Positions 34,401 to 40,083 of a DNA stretch of 40,083 bases are shown here, piece by piece. The notes below the pieces were generated by a model. The model saw nothing but the letters and a program-made list of their open reading frames with translations, made no database searches and had not been told where the DNA came from. The stretch's first letter is position 1. Each line of letters opens with the position of its first letter. A program made the translations under genes and the position numbers. Location: the NCBI GenBank assembly GCA_963169055.1, contig CAUJFU010000136.1, positions 1-40,083 on the forward strand, written 5' to 3'. The DNA is from Myxococcota bacterium. GTDB lineage: Bacteria; Myxococcota_C; UBA6777.

Positions 34401-35503
34401 CCGATAGCAACGGCGAAGCCATCACCCTCGGACAACTCGGACACCTCTATCGTCTCCAAGGCCGATACCACGAAGCCATCCACGTCTACGATCTGGCCCT
34501 CTCTCTCCACCGCGCTTGGGAAGATCGCATCGGCGAAGGCATCACCCTCAACAACCTTGCCAACATCCACGCCCGACAGGGCCGACTCACCGAAGCCGAA
34601 GCCAACTACCGCACGTCTCTCTCTCTTCACCGCGCAGGGGGTGACCGACGCGGCGAAGCCATCGCCCTCGGACAACTCGGAAATCTCCTCCTCCTGCTCG
34701 GAAAGACCGACGAAGCCGAGCGGATGCAGATGCAAGCCCACACCCTCCACGAAGCCCTCCACGATACCAAGGGCCTCTCCATCTCCCTCAACAACCTCGC
34801 CAATCTCTACCGCGCACAACACCGTCTTGCCGAAGCCAAGGCCCTTTACCAACAGGCCCACGAACTCCAATCCCAACAACAAGATCCCCTCGGACTCGCC
34901 TTTACCAACCTTTACACCGCCCTGCTTCTACTCGAAGAAGATCCCCAACACCCCCAACTTCCGCAACACCTCCAAGATGCCCTCGACTTCTTCTCCAAAC
35001 GCCAACAACAACAAGAGTTTCACGGCCTTGCTCTCTCCGCGTGGGGTTCTTTTCATCGCGCCCTTGATCGCCCCCAACAAGCCCTCTCTTTCTACCAAAA
35101 AGCCCTCCCTTGCTTCCGAAACACCGATGCTCGCCTTGATGCTTGGACTCGCGCCACCATCGGCGCTTTGCGTGCCGACCTCGGCGAGATCGTCCCCGCC
35201 GAACAAGTCCTCCTCCACGCCTCCGAAACCATCCAACGACTCGAAGATCCCCTCGGACGCAGCTTTGCTCTCCTCTGCCGCGCACACCTCGACCTCGCCT
35301 TCCAACGCGAAGCCCTCCAACACAACGACCCCACCGCCGCACAACACCACCTCTCCACCGCAAAACACCGCCTACACCAAGCCCAACAACCCCTCCCCCA
35401 ACAAAACAACCCTCCCTCCGCCTTCTCCCCCGAGATCCGCCTCGCCATCCGCGCCTTCCAATCCCTCCTCCCCACCGTTCCCCCTCCACCCAAAGCCCTT
35501 TAA
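31448..35503 (+). CDS. Zinc-ribbon / Ser-Thr protein kinase / STAND ATPase / TPR multidomain regulator
   Basis: About 1351 residues. The N-terminus has a zinc ribbon (CPRC and CLNC; C19, C22, C37, C40). An intact Hanks-type kinase domain follows (~50-320), with glycine loop GKGGTGTVY, VAIK-type Lys82, HRDIKPEN (177 onward), DFG (201-203) and APE in MAPEQ. After a disordered linker comes an NB-ARC/AAA-like STAND module: FVGRHQEL, Walker A GPGGTGKT (470-477), Walker B ALIILDNFE (~540) and TSREKL sensor, then a winged-helix-like part. The C-terminal ~550 residues are tandem TPRs of the kinesin-light-chain type (GEAIxLGxLGxLYRLQGRY). Such kinases sense an input through the TPRs and couple it to NTP switching and phosphorylation. 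The ATG at 31448 is used; GTG at 31385 with AGG upstream is possible. The nearby PP2C may be its antagonist (inference). Confidence 0.9.
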   Translation: MRPREAILTSPRSTTPERCPRCSHTLTRSPNAELAFCLNCRFPLKPIAGKYRLMRQLGKGGTGTVYLAKHIHLRRQAERVVKVVPLEPTQTHQIERFEQEIQVTALLSQQNEHIVRIYDDFGHEPELGYYYVMEFLEGRSLREILIQRERLSPKEAIHITHQLCLALQLAHSEDIIHRDIKPENILVIERNDDPFFVKLIDFGIAHLLENQSNDGPAQVIVGTPLYMAPEQCLNRTIDARTDLYAVGIVLYEMLTGQHPFVDMHNLDQSNSLSIMFAQVWNAPPSPHERFPALQAPKKLDDVIAKILAKDPNERFQHAQDMDTALQRAAQDADWSATSTSPAASTTHSRPPQIHHTVSELDRSSAPTDPYPGTQTRIQHDTSEQPDVAPIQIESDLLPSASDFDEHEKEKEKAPIVYRTLLSAQLASLPRPKLQKTNIRPPHKSFVGRHQELQDIQDAYARGERLVSLLGPGGTGKTSLAQHFGLQQVDQFDGGVWFCDLSECYSLPEMLQAIAQALRITLHAGEAEQHIHQIGYALHCRGQALIILDNFEQITPHALPTVGRWSQEESLVRFLVTSREKLQIIGECAIPLPPLPEDQAVQLFLDRARTLRPRWQPNHQELRTIEQIVKHLDRLPLAIELAAARIDILSPQALFERLQQRFNLLSHPSQGVPARQATLRGAIDWSWDLLSDAERDAFTQCAIFRGGFTLEAAERILQLDPLPNAPSTIDLIQALRNKSLLYILPNEHAQQNQRLGMYESIREYAKERFHQSPKRGDVAAMHAAYYLELAESFLHDLHGNNGLSNLRQLLAETENLQAIFDRYVPHDPNVALRALLVLQPALERKQTQDTMLQMVQLVLNQQDKVQPALYPRAFRLYAHLCRRLGYLDQANKSLHTAITQAIQHFDPLEEAQARLAQGHLFAQRRQREEAELAFRSALLFFEQSKQHPHLLANTYNDLGSLFRQNGSLEEAEPYHLKALSLQRQYADSNGEAITLGQLGHLYRLQGRYHEAIHVYDLALSLHRAWEDRIGEGITLNNLANIHARQGRLTEAEANYRTSLSLHRAGGDRRGEAIALGQLGNLLLLLGKTDEAERMQMQAHTLHEALHDTKGLSISLNNLANLYRAQHRLAEAKALYQQAHELQSQQQDPLGLAFTNLYTALLLLEEDPQHPQLPQHLQDALDFFSKRQQQQEFHGLALSAWGSFHRALDRPQQALSFYQKALPCFRNTDARLDAWTRATIGALRADLGEIVPAEQVLLHASETIQRLEDPLGRSFALLCRAHLDLAFQREALQHNDPTAAQHHLSTAKHRLHQAQQPLPQQNNPPSAFSPEIRLAIRAFQSLLPTVPPPPKAL

Positions 35504-35545
35504 TCCGCTCACTTCTTTTCTCTTCTGCTTTTTTGCTTTGGTGAT

Positions 35546-35666
35546 GTGGGGTTCCACCCCACGCCCCGCAAGGGACCGAAGGCCCCTTGACCCCCTATTG
35601 GCGGGACGCACAGACGTTTTCCAAACCAACAACCCTGCCGCGTGAGTGTCCTCGAACACGGCTTTT
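35546..35666 (-). repeat. Two-hairpin dispersed repeat, copy D
   Basis: Read on the minus strand it has CCGTGTTCGAGG, GTTGGTTTGGAAAACG, hairpin I CAAGGG/CCCTTG with loop GCCTTCGGT, and hairpin II GTGGGGTTCCACCCCAC. It fills most of the convergent space between the kinase stop and the M19-like stop. Confidence 0.85.
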
Positions 35667-35695
35667 CCGAGACGGCGATCCCCCTCTGCGCCGCC

Positions 35696-37984
35696 TCATT
35701 TTGCCAGCGCTTTGGCGCGGGATTCCGCCCTCTCCCACATCCGAATATAGGCTTCCGCAGACCGAAAGAGCGGCTCCAAGGCTTTGTCCGCCACGCCATC
35801 GCGACGGACATCTTCGATCAGTTCAGGCAACAATCCGATATGGATCATGCCTTCCTGATTGAAGTCGACTTTTCGCTCCCCGAGATTGGGCTGGGTGAAC
35901 GTCACCTCGCCATCGTACGACTTGAACGGATAGGTGATGGGGTTTGTTTGCGCAGCACCGCATCGGGCGTTGGCTCCAAAACGTGGGCGCGGACCGCCCG
36001 CAAACCCGTTCAAGTCAAAACTCAACGCCTCGGCTGGGTAAGCCCCCTTACTCTTCGCTAGTGCGACATCATCCGCCAGACGCTTGCCCATGACGCCCGA
36101 TTTGCTTGCATCACCACAACGCCCCAAGCTCGTACCGATCAGGCCACCAAGGGCATAAATACGACCATCGTTGCTGTCGCCGTGGGTCTTCGTGGCAGGG
36201 TAATTGTTTTTTTCGAGGATCGCATAAGCCTCGCTCAAAGCCCGCTGAGGCAGATGCGCGATATCGATGATCATGCCTCGTTTCATGAGCTGCTCCATCA
36301 GGGTGTTGCCCAACGGCGTCAGACCGGTCTTCTGGCAATAATTACCTTTCGCTGGCGGCGCTTGGATCTTGGACAGATGTGGCAGCAGGGTTGCGAGAGG
36401 ATCCGCCACAAAGCCGGACATATCGATAGGTGCTTTGGAGTCGTAGGAATCACGAGGCTGATTCAGCCCCCCAAAGAAGACATCCCCTTCGTCAAAGGAC
36501 GTCGAGATGCCGTTACAATCTTTGACGAAGTTCGAGTAATGTCCGCTGTTAATGAAGTTGCCCAGCTCGATAATCCCTCGGCTGCCATCTCCAGCCGAGA
36601 AGCCGTTGTCAAACTTATGGACGGGGAAGATCACGCGCACGCCTCGCTTGTGGTACTGGTCGACTTTGGCGCTGACCGTCTCCGCTGTGCAGGCTGTAAA
36701 GCCCTTGGGTGGCGTCAAAAAGCAATCGAAGAGATTGGAGATCTCAATGCCCAAGACCACTGCCAGTTTCCCCTCGTTGATCACATCACGCGCTGCCTTG
36801 GGGCTGGTGACCACGCGCAACCAACCTTTTCCCGACCCGCCCGATTGGGCGTCGATGTATCGCTCAAGCGCATAGGCCGCATCAATGGCTCGATCCACGC
36901 TCACCATATCATTACAAGAATACAAGGTCTTCTGGGCTTTGACCGCCAATGTGAGTTCGCACATCATTGAGTTCCCTGTGGCGTGCTGCACCAAAAGGCG
37001 CAACCCTCCGAGATATGCGCGTTCAAGCCAACGGTAATACATGGTCTGGTGAGTCGAACGACGCCATGAATTCGGCCACTCGGTGAACTTGGGGTATCCC
37101 GCCGTATGGTGATTGAACTCTGCGACTTGACCCTTGGTAAAGATCGGAAGGATCGAATCCAAATCAAATTTCAACTTATCGTTGTCATAGAAATATCCCA
37201 TGATGTCATTGCGGCCCTCCTCACCATGCGAACGCGAGCAGTCGGGCAAGGCATGCTCAACACCTAGCCGATGAAATGGCGCACCATGAAAGACGCCACC
37301 GCCACCAAAACCGACGTTGCTCAGCATATGAGAATGGATCTCGGCGATGCCGTAGACATCGCCATCTTCCCACTTTCGGGGTTTGACTGCACCTGTTGCG
37401 TCGATGTTGAGTTCGGGAAAGCTGGCGCAGCCCTCGGCTGGGTGCAATTGGATCATCGCCGCCTTAGCGGTATCGTCGGTGAGACCAGACGTGCTCAAAA
37501 AACGGCCCGTTGCGTAGTGTTGAAGTTGATACCGCTTGGGGTCACGCGCCGATATCTGTAAGAGCCACTCTGCCGACGACTTCTCGTTTTCATCGAGCTT
37601 ATCAAGAACGGATGTGAGCTTGGCCAGCCGAGTGAAGCTCCACTGATCACCGTTGGAACTCGCTGCAAAGTAGCGGCGCTCCGTGTCAAAAAGTAGATAG
37701 ACTCCAAGGTCTGACGGGCGCAAGGAAAAGCGCGCCGCGGTCTTGGAAGAGTCCGCCGAAAAGCTGAACTGATCTTGGGTTTGCCCCGATCCGATATAAC
37801 GCGCTGCGTTCGCACCATCGAAGCCCTCGATAGCATAACAGCCGTTGGCAACAGAGTACACGCTGTCTTGCGCGAGCGGAGGCTCCGCCTTTTCACACCC
37901 TGCCAACAACGCACATAAAACGAGACAGGAAAGCCTATCACGCACGAAGGCCCGAAAAAAATGCAATAAAGAAAACGTAGACAT
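35696..37984 (-). CDS. Lipoprotein with fascin-like trefoil domain and M19-like metallo-peptidase domain
   Basis: A 762-residue lipoprotein. The signal peptide ends in LLAGC (Cys near residue 30). Residues ~40-190 look like a beta-trefoil/fascin-type domain (RYIGSGQTQDQFSFSAD, VYLLFDTERRYFAASSNGDQW, YQLQHYATGRFLSTSG). The C-terminal ~550 residues resemble membrane dipeptidase (peptidase M19) or related amidohydrolases: a metal-binding HxH in AEIHSHM, VRVIFPVHKFDN, RGMIIDIAHLPQRAL and SFDLNGFAGGPRPRFG, at positions where M19 enzymes place metal ligands and substrate-loop residues. It probably acts on dipeptides or related amides at the cell surface; the substrate is not deducible. The ATG at 37984 has GGTGG upstream and begins the signal peptide; an upstream in-frame start at 38035 would add 17 residues and nearly touch the neighbouring gene. 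The SUMF1-like gene lies 52 bp upstream on the same strand. Confidence 0.82.
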   Translation of the reverse strand: MSTFSLLHFFRAFVRDRLSCLVLCALLAGCEKAEPPLAQDSVYSVANGCYAIEGFDGANAARYIGSGQTQDQFSFSADSSKTAARFSLRPSDLGVYLLFDTERRYFAASSNGDQWSFTRLAKLTSVLDKLDENEKSSAEWLLQISARDPKRYQLQHYATGRFLSTSGLTDDTAKAAMIQLHPAEGCASFPELNIDATGAVKPRKWEDGDVYGIAEIHSHMLSNVGFGGGGVFHGAPFHRLGVEHALPDCSRSHGEEGRNDIMGYFYDNDKLKFDLDSILPIFTKGQVAEFNHHTAGYPKFTEWPNSWRRSTHQTMYYRWLERAYLGGLRLLVQHATGNSMMCELTLAVKAQKTLYSCNDMVSVDRAIDAAYALERYIDAQSGGSGKGWLRVVTSPKAARDVINEGKLAVVLGIEISNLFDCFLTPPKGFTACTAETVSAKVDQYHKRGVRVIFPVHKFDNGFSAGDGSRGIIELGNFINSGHYSNFVKDCNGISTSFDEGDVFFGGLNQPRDSYDSKAPIDMSGFVADPLATLLPHLSKIQAPPAKGNYCQKTGLTPLGNTLMEQLMKRGMIIDIAHLPQRALSEAYAILEKNNYPATKTHGDSNDGRIYALGGLIGTSLGRCGDASKSGVMGKRLADDVALAKSKGAYPAEALSFDLNGFAGGPRPRFGANARCGAAQTNPITYPFKSYDGEVTFTQPNLGERKVDFNQEGMIHIGLLPELIEDVRRDGVADKALEPLFRSAEAYIRMWERAESRAKALAK

Positions 37985-38036
37985 GATTTTTGTCCACCAC
38001 CTTTCGCCAAACCACCAAACCGCCAAACGACGCACC

Positions 38037-39107
38037 TTAAAGCCTCACAAGCCGAAAACCAATGGTGTTATTGCGTATCCCCGGCGTGGCGCTCTCACGA
38101 AATCCTGCACGCACTTCCCGTACGTTGTGGCTCCAACTACCGCCTCGCATCACGCGATTCGACACGCCTGCAACGTACACAGGATCCGTGTCACCCAGAT
38201 TCTTGTACGCATCAGCATCCCATTCTTCGGGATCCCATCCCTCGGCATCCCACGCGTCGTAGCACCACTCGGACACATTGCCCAACATATCGTAAAGTCC
38301 CCACGCGTTGGCTTGCTTTTTCCTCACAGGATGCGTTGTTTCGTCGATGTTCTCCTCATACCACGCGATCTTCTTCAAACTCCCATAGCACGGTGTTGCC
38401 GTTCCTGCCCGACAAGCGTATTCCCACTCCGCCTCCGTCGGCAATCGCCAGCCCTTGCTCCCCACGTAATCGCTCTCTTTGTTCCCCACGCCGTCTATCC
38501 CTTCCCCAGTTCCCACAAAGCTTTCGGGCGCACCTTCCAGCGCAGACAACTTGTTCGCAAAGACCGCTGCGTCGTGCCAACTTACCTGCTCGACAGGCGC
38601 ATCCAAATCCGCGTGCATGAACTCCCACGGATCCTCGCCCATGATTGTTTCGTATTGGCTTTGTGTGACAGGCGTTTCCATCATCCAAAACCCCCGTGTC
38701 AGCGTGACTTCTCGCTTTGGCTTTTCCCACTCCCAAGCGTATTTCTCCTTCTCCCCCGTCCCCATCCAAAAGGTTCCCGCAGGAATCCAGCGCATCCGCA
38801 TCCCTGCCACCGACGCCACTTCCCGCACCTCTCCCGCCACACGCCCTTCTTCCCATGCGTATCTCGTCCAATCCCCCACCACCCCCTCAAACCCCGTCTT
38901 CTCGCCTCTTCGATGCTTCTCCCACCATCCATACAACGGGCGTCGTATCGACTCTCCCCATCCCTTCGTATGTTGCGCCACATATCCCACCAGCATCTCT
39001 TGCTCCGATGCTTCCGACTCCTCCAAAATCCGGCATATCCCCAACCATCCCTCGGAGCTCTCTCCCTTCACCAACCATCCTCGGATCTCTGCCAATCCTT
39101 CGCTCAT
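38037..39107 (-). CDS. SUMF1/formylglycine-generating-enzyme-like protein, catalytic cysteines absent
   Basis: A 356-residue protein without a signal peptide. Residues ~1-100 are a helical extension. Residues ~105-356 form a SUMF1/FGE-sulfatase (C-type-lectin fold) domain with the full series of landmarks: WIPAGTFWMG, VTLTRGFWMMETPVTQSQYE, PVEQVSWHDAAVFAN, WRLPTEAEWEYACRAG, ANAWGLYDMLGNVSEWC, RVMRGGSWSHN and IGFRLVRL. True formylglycine-generating enzymes carry two copper-binding cysteines after RGGSW; here that region (SWSHNVREVRAGF) has none, so sulfatase activation is unlikely. A ligand-binding or alternative role (as in PvdO or EgtB relatives) is more plausible. The ATG at 39107 has a perfect AAGGAGG 6 bases upstream. 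It probably forms an operon with the M19-like gene downstream. Confidence 0.9.
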   Translation of the reverse strand: MSEGLAEIRGWLVKGESSEGWLGICRILEESEASEQEMLVGYVAQHTKGWGESIRRPLYGWWEKHRRGEKTGFEGVVGDWTRYAWEEGRVAGEVREVASVAGMRMRWIPAGTFWMGTGEKEKYAWEWEKPKREVTLTRGFWMMETPVTQSQYETIMGEDPWEFMHADLDAPVEQVSWHDAAVFANKLSALEGAPESFVGTGEGIDGVGNKESDYVGSKGWRLPTEAEWEYACRAGTATPCYGSLKKIAWYEENIDETTHPVRKKQANAWGLYDMLGNVSEWCYDAWDAEGWDPEEWDADAYKNLGDTDPVYVAGVSNRVMRGGSWSHNVREVRAGFRESATPGIRNNTIGFRLVRL

Positions 39108-39189
39108 CCAAACCCTCCTTCTCTTTGTGTTTTTCCTCTTGCCCTTGCGATACTTCTCCTACCATCACATATCTCAAATCCTCCAAATT

Positions 39190-39313
39190 ATACGATATCC
39201 GCGAGATGTGTGATCGCATCGTGTAGGGGCGGTTCGCGAACCGCCCTGTGTTTGGGCAGCCACGGGGGGCTGCCCCTACATTTTTACGATAACACAACGG
39301 GCGGATTTCGTAT
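39190..39313 (+). mobile_element. MITE-like repeat, complete 39-kb copy
   Basis: This ~124-bp element is bounded by inverted repeats ATACGATATCCGC (39190-39202) and GCGGATTTCGTAT (39301-39313), with one mismatch between them. Inside it lies GTAGGGGC...GCCCCTAC (39223-39279) with two hairpins. 103 bp are shared with 26781-26883 with one difference. No target-site duplication is evident. It encodes no protein, so mobility would depend on a transposase elsewhere. Confidence 0.75.
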
Positions 39314-39374
39314 GATCAATCTGCAAAGCACGGATGCGAGAAAATACGTTCGCGCTCTCGATACAACAAACCCA

Positions 39375-39851
39375 TCACGACGAAGAAGCTTTGCAAACGT
39401 TCCGCGCGTTGACAAGCCGAATCCCGAGCGCGTTATAGCGTCCTAACGGCCTATCTCCGTAGCGATACGTTGCACGCGCCCCTTGCGCAGAGTAGTACCA
39501 TCCGCCACCCCGCACAACCCGACGCTCGCCTGTCTCTGCTCCTGTCGGATCTATCGCGGCATCCGACGTATAACCACCCAACCAGTCATAACACCACTCC
39601 CACACGTTGCCTAGCGTATCGTACAAGCCCCATGCGTTGGCCTTCTTTTGCCCCACAGCATGCGTCGTTCCGCCGCTGTTTTCGCCATACCACGCGATCT
39701 CTTCCACGTCCCCATAGCGCCGCGTCGTCGTACCTGCTCGACAAGCGTATTCCCACTCCGCCTCCGTTGGCAAACGCCAGCCACTGCTGCCCACGTGATC
39801 ATTTCCCACACCGCCGATATCTTTTCCTTGCAAAGCAAATCTCTCTGGCAT
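39375..39851 (-). pseudogene. SUMF1-like paralogue interrupted at its 5' side
   Basis: The C-terminal 158 residues of a second SUMF1-like protein: WRLPTEAEWEYACRAG, ANAWGLYDTLGNVWEWC, ERRVVRGGGWYYSAQGARATYR and LGIRLV. It is clearly paralogous to the neighbouring complete gene (the block from IGGVGN or IDGVGN to the C-terminus aligns). The first ~200 residues of the domain are missing. The upstream sequence changes abruptly near 39852 into what looks like the right end of an IS200/IS605-type element, so the gene was probably split by insertion and its 5' part may lie beyond the window. The apparent Met start (MPERFALQGKDI) comes from the junction and lacks a ribosome-binding site. Like its neighbour it has no cysteines after RGGGW. 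Confidence 0.8.
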
Positions 39852-39852
39852 A

Positions 39853-40083
39853 AGTGAGACTCCACGGGATAAATCCCGTGGCTTCTTGGGTTAGGCGGCC
39901 TCAAAAGAGAGACAACTGCTCCCAAGCAACGTGACTCCGCTCACAGGGAGCACTACTGGCACAAACGCCAGATACTTTTGTGTTTGTCGTTTTTGTTTTT
40001 CGACAGTCGAAGGGGTGAAGCACGCGAACAGACGGAGGGTACATACCCCCGACTTGGTTGTGGGCGTGTTTTGACCAGATGTT
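39853..40083 (-). mobile_element. Right end of an IS200/IS605 (TnpB-type) element, partial
   Basis: Read on the minus strand, this sequence ends with a 20-base hairpin CCACGGGAT-TT-ATCCCGTGG (39873-39892), followed by AGTCTCACTT and then the interrupted SUMF1 reading frame. Upstream of it lie GTGCTCCC...GGGAGCAG, a second stem, and open frames ending in TGA or TAA just before the hairpin. From memory, this arrangement and wording match the 3' ends of IS1341/TnpB elements, where the tnpB 3' end, the omega (reRNA) scaffold and the right end overlap. The transposase/nuclease body is outside the window, so the family call is an inference. Confidence 0.55.
39873..40000 (-). ncRNA. Possible TnpB omega (reRNA) scaffold
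   Basis: On the minus strand, a stem GCTCCC/GGGAGC (about 39918-39952) is followed by the closing hairpin at 39873-39892, close to the element boundary. In TnpB systems the guide is the sequence immediately outside the right end, which here would be the start of the SUMF1 fragment (minus strand from about 39852 downward). The boundaries are approximate. Confidence 0.35.

Noticed and set aside
33774-35645. 623-codon plus-strand open frame
   Set aside because: It overlaps the kinase-TPR gene in another frame and encodes a Ser/Pro/Lys/Thr low-complexity product, the usual shadow of a strongly biased gene; it also runs into repeat copy D.
37845-39446. 533-codon plus-strand open frame
   Set aside because: It is antisense to the start of the M19-like gene and all of the SUMF1-like gene and crosses the MITE-like repeat; Pro/His/Arg/Ser-rich without domains.
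1-40083. CRISPR array, tRNA, rRNA, prophage or integrase
   Set aside because: No regularly spaced direct repeats with unique spacers, no cloverleaf or rRNA-like sequence, and no phage structural or integrase proteins were recognised.

Overview
The window looks like a chromosomal segment of an uncultured or little-studied member of the Myxococcota (formerly Deltaproteobacteria). The clues are a C-terminal MYXO-CTERM-type sorting tail preceded by two MopE-like D/C-rich metal-binding motifs (19987-21987), large lipoproteins built of ASH/choice-of-anchor-D modules with a von Willebrand A (VWA) domain (8233-11310), a zinc-ribbon/GYF/TPR protein (16359-19220), a Ser/Thr kinase fused to a STAND ATPase and TPRs, a PP2C phosphatase with a PEGA tail, and paralogous SUMF1-like genes. 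Almost every protein is predicted to be envelope-associated, secreted or regulatory. There are no rRNA or tRNA genes, no CRISPR array and no prophage.

Layout. 1-4986 (minus strand): a secreted TldD/PmbA-like metalloprotease downstream of a lipid-anchored Omp85 protein with a coiled-coil insertion. 5645-8163 (plus): a small beta-barrel protein, then a HEPN-motif plus P-loop ATPase protein. 8233-13180 (minus): two ASH-domain lipoproteins. 13181-13937: a repeat-rich intergenic region. 13938-19220 (plus): a PpiD-like foldase, a small cysteine-repeat protein and a membrane TPR protein. 19462-21987 (plus): a PurE-fold protein that has lost the PurE active-site residues, followed 3 bp later by a glycoside-hydrolase-like MYXO-CTERM surface protein. 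22063-23436 (minus): PP2C-TM-PEGA phosphatase. 23727-31311: a variant Bat (aerotolerance) cluster with a BatD-like protein (TTG start), BatA, BatB, a TPR/BatC-like protein and a second Omp85 protein, interrupted by a minus-strand membrane protein and a repeat. 31448-35503 (plus): zinc-ribbon/kinase/STAND/TPR protein. 35696-39851 (minus): M19-like lipoprotein, a complete SUMF1-like protein, and a second SUMF1-like gene interrupted by the end of an IS200/IS605 (TnpB-type) element.

Functional reading (inference): the segment centres on envelope biogenesis (two Omp85 proteins, a PpiD-like foldase, the Bat cluster) and on reversible Ser/Thr phosphorylation (a kinase and a PP2C phosphatase flanking the Bat cluster). 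The HEPN-motif/STAND-like protein at 6340-8163 is the best candidate for an undescribed conflict or stress system.

The window also holds at least three families of non-coding palindromic repeats. The first is a ~125 bp two-hairpin element in five copies, whose stems are conserved while the loops differ. The second is a ~124 bp MITE-like element with terminal inverted repeats in two copies. The third is a 37 bp palindrome. One two-hairpin copy lies across the 5' end of an Omp85 gene and probably supplies its start codon. All assignments are from reading the sequence; no database search was possible.
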